Positions 1 through 8,284 of a DNA stretch of 64,000 bases are shown here, piece by piece. Where the stretch lies: assembly GCF_020832325.1 (NCBI RefSeq), contig NZ_JAFIEU010000017.1, positions 1 to 64,000 on the forward strand, in the 5' to 3' direction. The first letter of the stretch is position 1. The number at the start of each line of letters is the position of its first letter. Under the pieces are notes generated by a model, which worked only from the letters and a program-made list of their open reading frames with translations, was not told where the DNA came from and did no database searches. Made by a program: the position numbers and the translations under genes. This DNA comes from Lunatimonas sp. Its GTDB lineage: Bacteria > Bacteroidota > Bacteroidia > Cytophagales > Cyclobacteriaceae.

Positions 1-9
1 AAAGTTTTG

Positions 10-216
10 CTACAAATCCTCGTACCATTTTTCCTCAAAGGTGTAGGCACTTTGGACGTCGGCCCTCAGCACGCGGTATACCATCCAAAGTACAAGTATA
101 GGGCTGGCGGAGAACATAAATAGGATAATAGCTGTGTTTAAGTTAACGAATACGGCAGTAAGGTAGATCAGCAAAAAACCGGTGACGGCATATACTGGGA
201 ATAGGAAGGAATTCAT
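10..216 (-). CDS. Small hypothetical membrane protein
   Basis: A 68-residue protein with two closely spaced hydrophobic segments, roughly residues 6-24 and 27-47, followed by a short charged tail that ends in acidic and aromatic residues (EEKWYEDL). This looks like a two-pass inner-membrane protein. No family is recognised and no catalytic motif is visible. It is transcribed divergently from the large secreted protein that starts at 343, and the 126 bp between them hold a good -7 box for that gene. The compositional bias of a real membrane protein supports it being coding, but the evidence is limited to that. Confidence 0.55.
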   Translation of the reverse strand: MNSFLFPVYAVTGFLLIYLTAVFVNLNTAIILFMFSASPILVLWMVYRVLRADVQSAYTFEEKWYEDL

Positions 217-282
217 GGTGTTTTTTTAGTCATATAAACCCTAAACAGGTGGAAATGTTTCCTTTATCCATCTCTTTTTGTC

Positions 283-290
283 TACCTTTG
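283..290 (+). promoter_or_regulatory. Predicted -7 box for the secreted T9SS protein gene
   Basis: TACCTTTG matches the Bacteroidota housekeeping -7 consensus TAnnTTTG exactly. It lies 53 bp before the ATG at 343. A weak TTT-containing -33 element sits about 22 bp upstream. AAAGAGGAG just before the ATG may act as a ribosome binding site. The transcription start is inferred, not observed. Confidence 0.4.
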
Positions 291-342
291 CGTTCCGTCC
301 GGAAGGGTCATATAGGATAAATTTTAGCGTAGAAAGAGGAGT

Positions 343-3300
343 ATGGTTAGTAAGAACTGGGTGTTGTTTGGGAATAGTTTTTTGTTGGCCTTGTTTTGTG
401 TATGTTTTCAGGTACATGCATTTCAACAATCGGACCTTTTTCTATTGAGTAGCGAGGTTGTTGCCAGTTCCGTCCACCAAGCGGCTATCCCCGAATTGGC
501 AACGGACGGAAACCTTAATACAAATTGGACTTCTGATAATCCATTGCCGGACAAGTATCTTTCGCAGTCGCACCAGAATATTTTACTGGGGAAAACCTTG
601 GCCTCTACCGCTTCGGTAAACTTGACTGCCGCAACCGATGGAAACCTACAAACAGCGACTGCACCCATACCGTTGGTAGATGGTGTGGCACGGGTTAGTC
701 TAAGCTTCTCTGCACCGGTTTCGGTACATACATTGGGTATTCGTTTGGGTGGTCTACAGCAGCCAGTGACCTTTCGGCTACAGTTAGCAGATGGGGGTGT
801 TCACGATATGATCTATCCCCAGAGTGCGAATTACCAGCACCTTCGCTTTTCTCCCGACATACCTCAGATTATCGGCTTGGAGTTAAGCAGCCCTGCTGGG
901 TTCTTTATTTATGAATTGGGTATGACACAAGCTCCCTTTCGCGAGTTTTTGACATTTGATCTCCAGGAAGCCCACTGGGTGAAGGAAATCCATACCAAGC
1001 ACTGGGCGGGCTCTGGCAATGCGGAAAAAACTAGCTTATACGCGGGAACCCATCCCGATAGTTTGATCTGGGTGGCCGATTTGAATCCGGAGTCATTGAT
1101 TCTTACGAAAACCGTATTGGAGGAATCTGTTTGGGCCAGGTACCTTCGTTTGGAGCACACCTTGGTTCCCCAAAATTTCCGAAAGGTGTCGGTATTTGAA
1201 TTGATAGCCTTTGGGGAAGAAAAGGAAGTACAGGTTCCCATTCAGCCAGTGACCTGGGATCCCGATGCGGGTATTTATGCACCGCTTTCTAAAGGTGCAA
1301 TTGCACGTGCGAGTTCTTCGGTAACGAATCCAGCTCATCAGCCGGAAGCGGTGTTGGATAATAATTTTGCCACATCGTGGGTATCTGATAATCCCTTACC
1401 AGACAGGTATCTTGCAAATCCGGACCAAAATATCCTTTTGGGCAAGGTGGGAGTAGCCTCCAACGGTGTTTCTGTGGTGCAGGCCACCGATGGCGTGCTG
1501 GGGAATTTCACCCCGGTAATTCAGGTGAGTGCTGGCGAACCTGCATTCTATCGCTTGGATTTGGATCCAATTGCAATCAGACGCTTAAGCCTACGCGTTG
1601 GTTCTGGGGTGTCATCTCCTCTCGCTATCCGTATAGGGAATGCCAACGGGGAAGTGTTGGAATTGGAGCATCCTGCCTGGACAAATGCCAACCGGCGGTA
1701 TGTGGTGGAAATGGATTCAGTGACAGAGATCTTGGTGACTGGAGAGGTGGCCTTTGCCATTCAGGAAATAGGAGCCTATTCAAAGCCGCTTACAGAGCAC
1801 GTAACGGTGGATTTGGGAGAAGTTCGGGAGGTTTCCTGGATCCGAACCAGGCACTGGAACGGAAGCGATAACTCCGTTGCTGCAAGGCTTTTGGCAGGAC
1901 CCTCTCTCGAAGATCTTGCTATGGTAGAGGAACTGGATCCCAGTCGCCTGGATCAACAGCAAATCCAACTGGGTGATCCCGTGTCGGCCCGGTATATCCG
2001 GATAGAACACGATTTGGTGGATCAGGATTTTAAGAAAGCCACTGTGCAAGAGATTACCGTATACGATCAGTTTGGAACCTACGGGCCGCCGCCGCCGCCA
2101 AAACCCCAGCAAAGAAGTTTTGGGGAGTTGTTCGGGTTAAATACGGTTTGGGCCTGGGGTACCAATAAGATACCGAGTTTACAAGGACCCGACGAGGGAG
2201 CGCAGAAGTTTAATCGTGCGGCCTCACAGGCCCGAAACTACCACAATATTCACTGGGACACTACCGACCCGGATGTCACTCCTTCCTACGACCCAGGTAA
2301 CCTGAATGTCCATATGCAATGGACCCAATGGCATCGGGAATACCAAGACTGGCAAAGCAAGGGATTTGAAGTGGACGTAACCTACACCTTCGATCGGTTT
2401 GCTGAGTCGGACTGGACTACACCCTATGAGTCCGCAATGGCGTTGGGGCAGGCCTTCGGAGCGGTCTATGGTCCCCGTAACTTGGATCTGGTAAGGTCGG
2501 TAGAGATCGGTAACGAGCCTTGGAATTACAACGATTCTACCTACGTGAGGATATTGGAGGGGATGGCCAAGGGGTTAAAAGAAACCGATCCCGACCTGCT
2601 CGTACTTCCTGCGGCGCTGCAGGCGTCAGGGTGGGAGGCAGGCAACACCGGGGTAGGCAAAAATTACATGGGTTATAAATTGAGCGAGGCAGCTGCTCCC
2701 TACCTAGATGGGGTGAATTTGCATCTGTATTCGTATGCCCGCAATGAGGCGGGCACGCGAATCGCTGTACATCCAGAACATCCAGAATCTTCTATGCAGG
2801 CCGTATTTGCGGGCATGCGGTTTCGGGACCATAACATGCCAGGCAAAGAGGTGCATGTTACCGAATGGGGTTGGGATGCTACCAGTGCCAACGAGCAGGC
2901 AGTAAATTCAGAAGCAGTAAGCGAGATGTCCCAAGCAATATATGCGCTTAGGGGCTTGTTTTGGCTTAGCCGCATGGGGGTGGATAGGGCGCACTGGTAT
3001 TTTTATGCCAATGTCGATGTGGCTCCGGGCAGAACACCCCTCAATTACGACCGTTCCGGATTGACAGAGTCAAGGCTCTTTAACTTTAGGGAAAAGCGGG
3101 CATTTACGGCAGTGGAATCTATGCAGAATTTAATGGGGGATCTGTATTTTGATGGGGTAATTCAAGAGGATGAACATGCGTATATCTACGCGCTGCGGAA
3201 TGCTCAGGGAGCGCGATCCCATCTGATTGCCTGGAGGCCCGTAGCGGGAGAAGATTCCATGGCGGTACATGTACCATTGCCCTATTTCGGTACGGTTTCA

Positions 3301-3942
3301 CAGGCTTGGTACCTTTCCGGATTGGATGCCGGAGGCGAAAGGGTAACCATTCAGGAGGAAAACGGGCAATGGATGCTGCCACTTTCTTCCATACCCCTTT
3401 TGGTTAGTTTGGGCGAGGATGAAGTATTTGGCGTTTCTAGTGTCAATGCGCTCAATCTTGGTGTAGAGGTTTTATCCGACGAGGTGGAGTTGACACTTTC
3501 CGCAGAGAGCCCACTGGAGGATGGAAGATTGTTGCAACTCTTCGTCGGTCCCGGGAAAAGTTATCGTAAAGTGGATTGGATTCAGACCGATGTTTCGGTG
3601 TGGAAGGCCCGTATTCGGGAAATGGCACCCGGCAGGTATGTGTTCAGCGTTTCTGCCGGAGCCGGACTGGAGTCCAATGTGGTAGCCGCGTCGGTACGGC
3701 CTTGGTTCAGTTTGCATCCGAATCCGGCTTCTGAAAAGACCGTATTGAAGCTTTCCCATCCGTTTGCAGAGGTCAGCACCGTCACCATCATAGGACCTGA
3801 TGGGCAGGTATACAGGGAGTTTGCGATGCCTGCCTTTAGTCAGGAGCTGGAACTTCGCTTGCCTCGCCTGAAGGACGGTTTTTACATGGTCAAGCTGGTC
3901 AATGGAACCTACAATGGGCAGGCTAAATTGTTGAAGAGATGA
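343..3942 (+). CDS. Secreted T9SS protein with duplicated discoidin-like modules and a clan-A glycosidase-like domain
   Basis: This 1199-residue protein has a signal peptide (about residues 1-26). Two homologous modules of about 260 residues follow, near 32-290 and 320-575. Each carries the near-identical motifs SDNPLPD-K/R-YL and NQNILLGK-like strings, and each ends in a discoidin-like strand pattern (ARYLRLEH and ARYIRIEH). A proline run near residue 582 links these to a TIM-barrel-like domain (about 595-960). That domain has EIGNEPWNY (Glu725, candidate acid/base) and HVTEWGWD (Glu841, candidate nucleophile), the two-glutamate layout of clan GH-A retaining glycosidases. The last 80 residues or so (HPNPASEKT onward) form a type A T9SS sorting domain. 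The role is therefore probably a cell-surface or secreted glycoside hydrolase with carbohydrate-binding modules. The GH family and substrate cannot be named from sequence alone. Confidence 0.8.
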   Translation: MVSKNWVLFGNSFLLALFCVCFQVHAFQQSDLFLLSSEVVASSVHQAAIPELATDGNLNTNWTSDNPLPDKYLSQSHQNILLGKTLASTASVNLTAATDGNLQTATAPIPLVDGVARVSLSFSAPVSVHTLGIRLGGLQQPVTFRLQLADGGVHDMIYPQSANYQHLRFSPDIPQIIGLELSSPAGFFIYELGMTQAPFREFLTFDLQEAHWVKEIHTKHWAGSGNAEKTSLYAGTHPDSLIWVADLNPESLILTKTVLEESVWARYLRLEHTLVPQNFRKVSVFELIAFGEEKEVQVPIQPVTWDPDAGIYAPLSKGAIARASSSVTNPAHQPEAVLDNNFATSWVSDNPLPDRYLANPDQNILLGKVGVASNGVSVVQATDGVLGNFTPVIQVSAGEPAFYRLDLDPIAIRRLSLRVGSGVSSPLAIRIGNANGEVLELEHPAWTNANRRYVVEMDSVTEILVTGEVAFAIQEIGAYSKPLTEHVTVDLGEVREVSWIRTRHWNGSDNSVAARLLAGPSLEDLAMVEELDPSRLDQQQIQLGDPVSARYIRIEHDLVDQDFKKATVQEITVYDQFGTYGPPPPPKPQQRSFGELFGLNTVWAWGTNKIPSLQGPDEGAQKFNRAASQARNYHNIHWDTTDPDVTPSYDPGNLNVHMQWTQWHREYQDWQSKGFEVDVTYTFDRFAESDWTTPYESAMALGQAFGAVYGPRNLDLVRSVEIGNEPWNYNDSTYVRILEGMAKGLKETDPDLLVLPAALQASGWEAGNTGVGKNYMGYKLSEAAAPYLDGVNLHLYSYARNEAGTRIAVHPEHPESSMQAVFAGMRFRDHNMPGKEVHVTEWGWDATSANEQAVNSEAVSEMSQAIYALRGLFWLSRMGVDRAHWYFYANVDVAPGRTPLNYDRSGLTESRLFNFREKRAFTAVESMQNLMGDLYFDGVIQEDEHAYIYALRNAQGARSHLIAWRPVAGEDSMAVHVPLPYFGTVSQAWYLSGLDAGGERVTIQEENGQWMLPLSSIPLLVSLGEDEVFGVSSVNALNLGVEVLSDEVELTLSAESPLEDGRLLQLFVGPGKSYRKVDWIQTDVSVWKARIREMAPGRYVFSVSAGAGLESNVVAASVRPWFSLHPNPASEKTVLKLSHPFAEVSTVTIIGPDGQVYREFAMPAFSQELELRLPRLKDGFYMVKLVNGTYNGQAKLLKR

Positions 3943-4128
3943 TTGTCACAAGTTCCTATTCGCGTTAACTGTAAAAAATCGTGAGATACACCCATTGTCT
4001 TTTTAACCTTGTGGTTGCTTTCTGCCTTTTTAAACAAGCTGAAAACCTATACAGACTGAACAGTAAATTTGTTTTCAATAAAAGAGTTCGCAATCCTTTA
4101 CTTATATCCTTGGTTAATGGGTATTCTG

Positions 4129-4809
4129 TCAATTATCCCATAAAGACAATTTTCCCGCCTTGAAAACATTAAAACTCAACGAAATAAAAAGCACATTAGC
4201 TTGGTAGTTTTCAAAAGGCCGGAAAGAAGTACCGGTATCCGGATCGGTAGCGGTAAAATTCCTGTTAAAGAACTCTGTTGGGTAATACTTTACCTTAATG
4301 CTTGTGCCTCCCGGGAGTGTCATCCCTGCGAAAACCGAGCTTTGCCATAAATTGACCCGGTCACTAAACCAAACATTGAATCGGTCAATTCTCCTCTCGT
4401 CTCTAAAAGTTCGTTCCCGATAGTTAAATGCCCATTCCAATTCATACCCCGCAAAGAAAAATTGCCGATTGAGGTCTCCGATTTTGATACCAATAGGAAT
4501 CCCGAGGTTATAACTCCTGACTTTTTTTCTTATGGACGAAGATTCATCAAAAATGAATCCCACATTTCTTAGATTGGTACCGGTAAACCAGCCAAAGTTT
4601 TTGCTTTGATCAAAATTTAGAAAGTTCTGTAGGTTGATAACCGGGGCCCATCGAACCACGTTGTTATAACCATCTACCGTACCACCTGAGAATATCCATT
4701 CCCCCCCGGAACTCCAATACGTTTTGGGAAATACACTGACTTCTTTCTGCGCCTGTACAAGGAAGGAATATTGAATCATGAAAGCGATCAGGAGTAGTTT
4801 TCTTTTCAT
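4129..4809 (-). CDS. Secreted outer-membrane beta-barrel-like protein
   Basis: 226 residues with a clean signal peptide ending near FLVQAQ (about residue 21). The mature part is rich in alternating aromatic and hydrophobic residues, glycine and arginine, with strand-like repeats such as FFAGYELEWAFNYR and SIKVKYYPTEFF. This is typical of small Bacteroidota outer-membrane barrels of about 8-10 strands. No specific family is recognised. It stands alone, convergent with the end of the T9SS protein gene and separated by about 360 bp from the repeat-protein gene upstream. Function unknown; possibly a porin-like or structural envelope protein. Confidence 0.7.
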   Translation of the reverse strand: MKRKLLLIAFMIQYSFLVQAQKEVSVFPKTYWSSGGEWIFSGGTVDGYNNVVRWAPVINLQNFLNFDQSKNFGWFTGTNLRNVGFIFDESSSIRKKVRSYNLGIPIGIKIGDLNRQFFFAGYELEWAFNYRERTFRDERRIDRFNVWFSDRVNLWQSSVFAGMTLPGGTSIKVKYYPTEFFNRNFTATDPDTGTSFRPFENYQANVLFISLSFNVFKAGKLSLWDN

Positions 4810-5168
4810 AATGTAACACTATAAATCTTGAAGTAAGACTAAGTTACAAAAACACAACCCTACTCAAAACCCTAAAGTTTGAATTTAATTAAAAACTAAT
4901 TTTTTATGTAATTCTGTGCGCCACGAGGGAAGCGTTTTTTTAATCTGAAAATTAAGGAACACTAGTATACGTCCTAGCATGCAGCCATCATCTAAAATAT
5001 TATTAGCCATACAGCTACTGTTGTTTCCTTATGCGAAGGTGATAAAAACGTGGGGGCATAACAACCATTTCTGCCCAAGCGTCAAGTGTATCCCTACCTT
5101 AGTTTTTGGTAAGGCTTTGTATGCAGGAAAATCTATCCGAGAGATACTATTCGAAAGGCCTTTTGATA
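4810..5168. other. Gene-free AT-rich intergenic stretch
   Basis: About 360 bp lie between the start of the barrel gene (minus strand) and the stop of the repeat-protein gene (minus strand). It should contain the promoter of the barrel gene. No convincing hairpin, repeat or RNA gene is visible. A 67-codon open frame on the plus strand (4979-5182) runs into the repeat gene and has no supporting features. Confidence 0.5.
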
Positions 5169-5741
5169 CTAATCCTTTTTGATTACCTCAACGGGGGCTA
5201 AGCCGGGTATACCGTGTTGATTTTGGTATACATCGTATCCCCCCGATTGATTAGGTTTCAATGTCTGGCTTGGAGAAATGGAGGGAATGCCATGCTGATT
5301 GTCAAACACGTCAAATCTGCCTGAAAAACCCGGTTTGATGGTCTTGGTGGGTGAGATGGAAGGGATTCCGTTTTGGGTATCATAGATGTCGAAACCTCCA
5401 TTTCGGGTAGGTTTGATGATTTGATACGGCGTAATTTCCGGAATACCGTTTTGGGTATTGTAAATTTCCTTTTCACCGCTGGGCCGGATTTTTATCACCT
5501 GTGATGGGGCAACATCAGGAATACCTTGGTTGTTTTGATACAGGTTTAGGGTATTAGGGCTGTTTGCTGGCTTGATGGTAGTAGCAGGAAAAATCGAGGG
5601 AATGCCATTTTCCGTGGAATACGTTTGGATGGTCTGTGCAGAGAGTGGACCAAAGTAACAAATGATTAGAACGATTGGAAAGAGGACAAAATGAAGTATT
5701 CTAGGCCGATAAATGATAGTTGTGGGATGGTAGCTTTTCAT
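5169..5741 (-). CDS. Secreted NGIP-repeat protein
   Basis: 190 residues: a long-n-region signal peptide (cleavage likely after SAQ near residue 36), then almost nothing but six tandem units of 26 residues. The Gly-Ile-Pro of each unit lies at residues 46, 73, 99, 125, 151 and 177, so the period is 27 once and then exactly 26. The unit reads roughly Y-x-[TN]-[EQ]-[NGH]-G-I-P-x-[IVL]-x-P-x-x-x-[IL]-K-x-x-x-x-G-x-x-[DE]-[IV]. The last unit is truncated at KKD. Two conserved prolines, a conserved lysine and glycine, and alternating hydrophobics suggest a short beta-hairpin solenoid or a repeat that binds a surface or metal, but no known repeat family is recognised. The gene is divergent from the FtsZ-like gene, with 147 bp between their starts. 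Confidence 0.75.
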   Translation of the reverse strand: MKSYHPTTIIYRPRILHFVLFPIVLIICYFGPLSAQTIQTYSTENGIPSIFPATTIKPANSPNTLNLYQNNQGIPDVAPSQVIKIRPSGEKEIYNTQNGIPEITPYQIIKPTRNGGFDIYDTQNGIPSISPTKTIKPGFSGRFDVFDNQHGIPSISPSQTLKPNQSGGYDVYQNQHGIPGLAPVEVIKKD

Positions 5742-5888
5742 GGTTATGGAGAGATTGTTAATAAGTTAGGATACGAGAAAAATGGTTTTTTGGCTTAAAA
5801 TTCAAGGTCAAATTAAGGGTTTGAAGTGAATTTGTCTAATTTAGCCACCATTGGATTTTTAAACAACCTCTAAAAACGGGCATCAACC

Positions 5889-6464
5889 ATGACCAAACTA
5901 CAAAAACGCAATTTAATCGTTTGCGGCAATGCGGCAATGTGCGTTTTGGAAACCTGCGCGGATTGGGACTCTCTTCCTTATGACCATATTATCTTTGTCA
6001 ATCACCGGGATGTGAGGCATAAGGAGGTTAGTTACACGTGGGTGCCCTTTCAAGCGCCCGCGGAGCACTACGGGTATATCGAAGCCATCGGCGTTTATAC
6101 CAGTCGGAAGCAGATTTACCCCGTTCCTTTGCCATTGGGCTTACAGTCGGCCATATTGAAAGGAGACGGACTCTGGACAGTTTTTGCTTGTTTGGGTGGA
6201 GCTGGTGGGTGCACGCTTTACCTGTCTTTGGCGCTATACTTGGCCGGAAAGGACTTGGGTGCGCGGTTTATCGGTAGCGTACCGTTCAGGTTTGAGGGCA
6301 AGAAAAAGATAAGCCGGGTACAGGATATTATAGATAAAGTAGCTGATATCCATTCTCAGGAGGTGGTCCAGCTGGATCGGGTTAGAGAGCATGGTAGGTT
6401 GTTGTCAGTTGCTAAGTATTTTCAGCACGCTGATCAGGAGTTGCTACAGGTCCTTAGAGGGTAA
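5889..6464 (+). CDS. Short FtsZ/tubulin-like protein lacking the T7 and C-terminal half
   Basis: 191 residues. The N-terminus (NLIVCGNAAMCVLET, then DHIIFVNHRDVRHKEV) matches the first two strands of FtsZ (VIGVGGxGxNAV; EFIAVNTDxQ). Residues 96-109 (WTVFACLGGAGGCT) sit where FtsZ has its tubulin signature VFxxxGxGGGTGTG. Residues 132-140 (PFRFEGKKK) match the FtsZ PFxFEGxxR strand. Near the end, DRVREHGRLLSVAKYF plus ADQELLQVLRG match NDRLL...AFxxADxVLxQAVxG at the start of helix H7. The protein stops there, before the T7 catalytic loop and the C-terminal subdomain. The phosphate-binding glycine loop is degenerate (GGAGGCT for GGGTGTG). It is thus an FtsZ-derived nucleotide-binding-half paralogue of unknown function, probably without GTPase activity. 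The homology is by motif reading; no search was run. Confidence 0.7.
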   Translation: MTKLQKRNLIVCGNAAMCVLETCADWDSLPYDHIIFVNHRDVRHKEVSYTWVPFQAPAEHYGYIEAIGVYTSRKQIYPVPLPLGLQSAILKGDGLWTVFACLGGAGGCTLYLSLALYLAGKDLGARFIGSVPFRFEGKKKISRVQDIIDKVADIHSQEVVQLDRVREHGRLLSVAKYFQHADQELLQVLRG

Positions 6465-6696
6465 GTGAATGCAGTGGTCAGTGGATAGCCTGAGCAATAA
6501 TCATTGGTAGTTGAGTGTTTGAGTTTTTGGTGTCAATGACATATAAAGTGTCACCAGTGTAAAATAATCTAGAATAATATTTTATAAATGAATTCAAAAG
6601 AAGAATATTAGGTTTGTTCTTTAATTTATGCCTAGGCTGTTTATTTCTTGGTACTGCAAAAAAATTTAAAAAAAGTAGAGGTTTTCTAGGACAAAA

Positions 6697-6728
6697 TTGG
6701 CAGGTTATCCGTATTGGTTGTAGATTTG
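6697..6728 (+). promoter_or_regulatory. Predicted promoter of the small lipoprotein gene
   Basis: TTG at 6697-6699 is followed after 21 bp by TAGATTTG at 6721-6728. This fits the Bacteroidota sigma-A arrangement of a -33 TTTG/TTG and a perfect -7 TAnnTTTG box with a 19-23 bp spacer. The expected start of transcription, near 6735, leaves a 25-nt leader before the ATG at 6760. The surrounding 6465-6759 region is AT-rich and otherwise holds only a small palindrome, TGTCA-A-TGACA, at 6531-6541. Confidence 0.55.
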
Positions 6729-6759
6729 AATTTGAAACTGATCCAATTACCTTATTACC

Positions 6760-7017
6760 ATGAAAAGGCTTTTCCTGTTTCTTCCAGATATTTTTTTTGT
6801 AATGCTGATTGTCTTTAGCTGCGAGCGGGCCGACCTGTCAGAATGGCGGCAGCCCAGGGATTATTTTTTATCCGAAAATCCAATGGCTCTCAATAACTTG
6901 GATATGGAAATGTCTTTTTCAGAACGGGAGCGGTGGGTTGATCTCATGGAAGAATATCGAGGTAAGGCCGTGTCTTTTCTGCATCATTGGAAAGGGAGGG
7001 TTTCGGATAGCCTGTGA
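6760..7017 (+). CDS. Small hypothetical lipoprotein
   Basis: 85 residues with a hydrophobic signal and a lipobox (VFSC, cysteine near residue 21), so it is probably exported and lipidated. The mature part is acidic and helical (for example FSERERWVDLMEEYRG) and resembles no family I recognise. A well-formed promoter directly upstream supports the gene being real despite its size. It is convergent with the Gfo/Idh/MocA gene. Confidence 0.55.
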   Translation: MKRLFLFLPDIFFVMLIVFSCERADLSEWRQPRDYFLSENPMALNNLDMEMSFSERERWVDLMEEYRGKAVSFLHHWKGRVSDSL

Positions 7018-7067
7018 TATAAAAGAATAATGCTATTTGTGTTTTTTTGCTTCTTTTTTCCCATAAC

Positions 7068-7100
7068 AAAAAAAGGGATAAAGACCTTCGCCTTTATCCC
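7068..7100 (-). terminator. Intrinsic terminator of the sugar operon
   Basis: A perfect 9-bp stem, GGGATAAAG (7075-7083) with CTTTATCCC (7092-7100), has an 8-nt loop. On the minus strand it is followed by seven U residues (A-run 7068-7074). It lies 30 bp after the stop of the oxidoreductase gene and ends the minus-strand operon. Confidence 0.85.
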
Positions 7101-7129
7101 CCGACTCAATAGGTTTGATAATGAATGCG

Positions 7130-8245
7130 TTACTTTTTTAACGTGAATTCGGGCAATGGAATAATCTCTCCTCCTTTCATGGCAGATTCATGGGCCAAAA
7201 TACCCACACAAGTGATATTGGCCGACTGCCGTGCATCGGGGTAGGGAGCACGTCCCTCATGGAGTGCAGTCAAAAACTCGTGCACCAGGTGGGGGTGGGA
7301 ACCGCCGTGACCTGCACCTTGAATAAAGGAAAGGTGCTGATTGTCGTCGGAATCGTATACACCTGCTGTGGTAAAGGAAGAAATTTCTTCGGGCAGCAGG
7401 TGAGCGTAGTCGGGTATTTTCACACGGGAGGGTTCTTCACCTGTGTGGATCACGCTATCCTCGTGCTCGATCAGGGTCCATTCAAACGATTTTTTGGAGC
7501 CGTACACATCAAAGCTCTCCCGGTACTGCCGGGCCGTGTTAAAAAGGGAACGGGTAACCTCGGCAGAAAGGTCCGAATCCTTCAGTTTGATATGACAGGT
7601 TTCGATGGCAAAGGGTGAGCCATATTTTTCGATCAGGTTTTCGTCGATACGGCCGGAACCGAAGCATGACACGTATTCTGCTTGGGCCTTTGGTAGTGCC
7701 AATACCGGACCTACGCAGTGGGTGGCGTAGTGCATAGGAGGTAGCCCTTCCCAGTAACCAGGCCATCCGGCCATTTCCTGTTGGTGGCTAGCACGCAGAA
7801 ATTGGATCTTACCCAGTTCCCCTTTCTCCAGCATCTCCTTTACGAAGAGAAATTCACGGCTGTAGATGACCGTTTCCATCATCATATAGGTGAGACCGGT
7901 TCGTTCGGTTTCTTCCACGATCTGTCTGCATTCCTCTACGGTGGTAGCCATGGGTACGGTACATGCCACATGCTTTCCTGCCCGCAGTGCCTTCAGCGAT
8001 TGTTCTGCATGGGCTTGTATGGGTGTGTTGATGTGTACCGCGTCGATATTGGGATCTTTAAGCAGTTCATCGTAGTCGGTATACCGCTTTTCTACGCCGA
8101 AGGCGTCACCGATTTCGTGTAGTTTCTCTTCGTTTCGCTGGCAGATGGCATACATGTTAGCCAAGGGATGCTTTTGGTATATGGGGATAAATTCGGCCCC
8201 AAAACCCAATCCGATAATGGCAATGTTTATTTTCTTATCACTCAT
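7130..8245 (-). CDS. Gfo/Idh/MocA-family oxidoreductase without the usual EKP lysine
   Basis: 371 residues. The N-terminal Rossmann domain starts INIAIIGLGFGAEF, followed by the family pattern DAVHINTPIQAHAEQSLKAL and GKHVACTVPM. At this position most members have GKHVxxEKP, whose lysine takes part in catalysis; here residues 95-99 read CTVPM, so the lysine is absent. The C-terminal alpha/beta domain is complete and the length is normal. Last gene of an operon with the epimerase and the ThuA-fusion protein, so it probably oxidises, reduces or otherwise processes a sugar or keto-sugar. No signal peptide is present, so it is cytoplasmic. NAD(P) binding is expected from the family; the reaction cannot be fixed from sequence. 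Confidence 0.85.
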   Translation of the reverse strand: MSDKKINIAIIGLGFGAEFIPIYQKHPLANMYAICQRNEEKLHEIGDAFGVEKRYTDYDELLKDPNIDAVHINTPIQAHAEQSLKALRAGKHVACTVPMATTVEECRQIVEETERTGLTYMMMETVIYSREFLFVKEMLEKGELGKIQFLRASHQQEMAGWPGYWEGLPPMHYATHCVGPVLALPKAQAEYVSCFGSGRIDENLIEKYGSPFAIETCHIKLKDSDLSAEVTRSLFNTARQYRESFDVYGSKKSFEWTLIEHEDSVIHTGEEPSRVKIPDYAHLLPEEISSFTTAGVYDSDDNQHLSFIQGAGHGGSHPHLVHEFLTALHEGRAPYPDARQSANITCVGILAHESAMKGGEIIPLPEFTLKK

Positions 8246-8284
8246 GTTAAAAATAGTTTTATGTTGATGGGTTGTTGAATTAAC

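Noticed and set aside
3981-4163. 60-codon plus-strand frame after the T9SS protein
   Set aside because: Overlaps the 3-prime end of the barrel gene on the other strand, has no recognisable feature, and composition is that of AT-rich spacer.
4979-5182. 67-codon plus-strand frame
   Set aside because: Runs into the repeat-protein gene, with no ribosome binding site or coding bias; the signal-like start is probably chance.
7190-7618. 142-codon plus-strand frame inside the oxidoreductase gene
   Set aside because: Exact antisense of a well-supported gene; a shadow frame.
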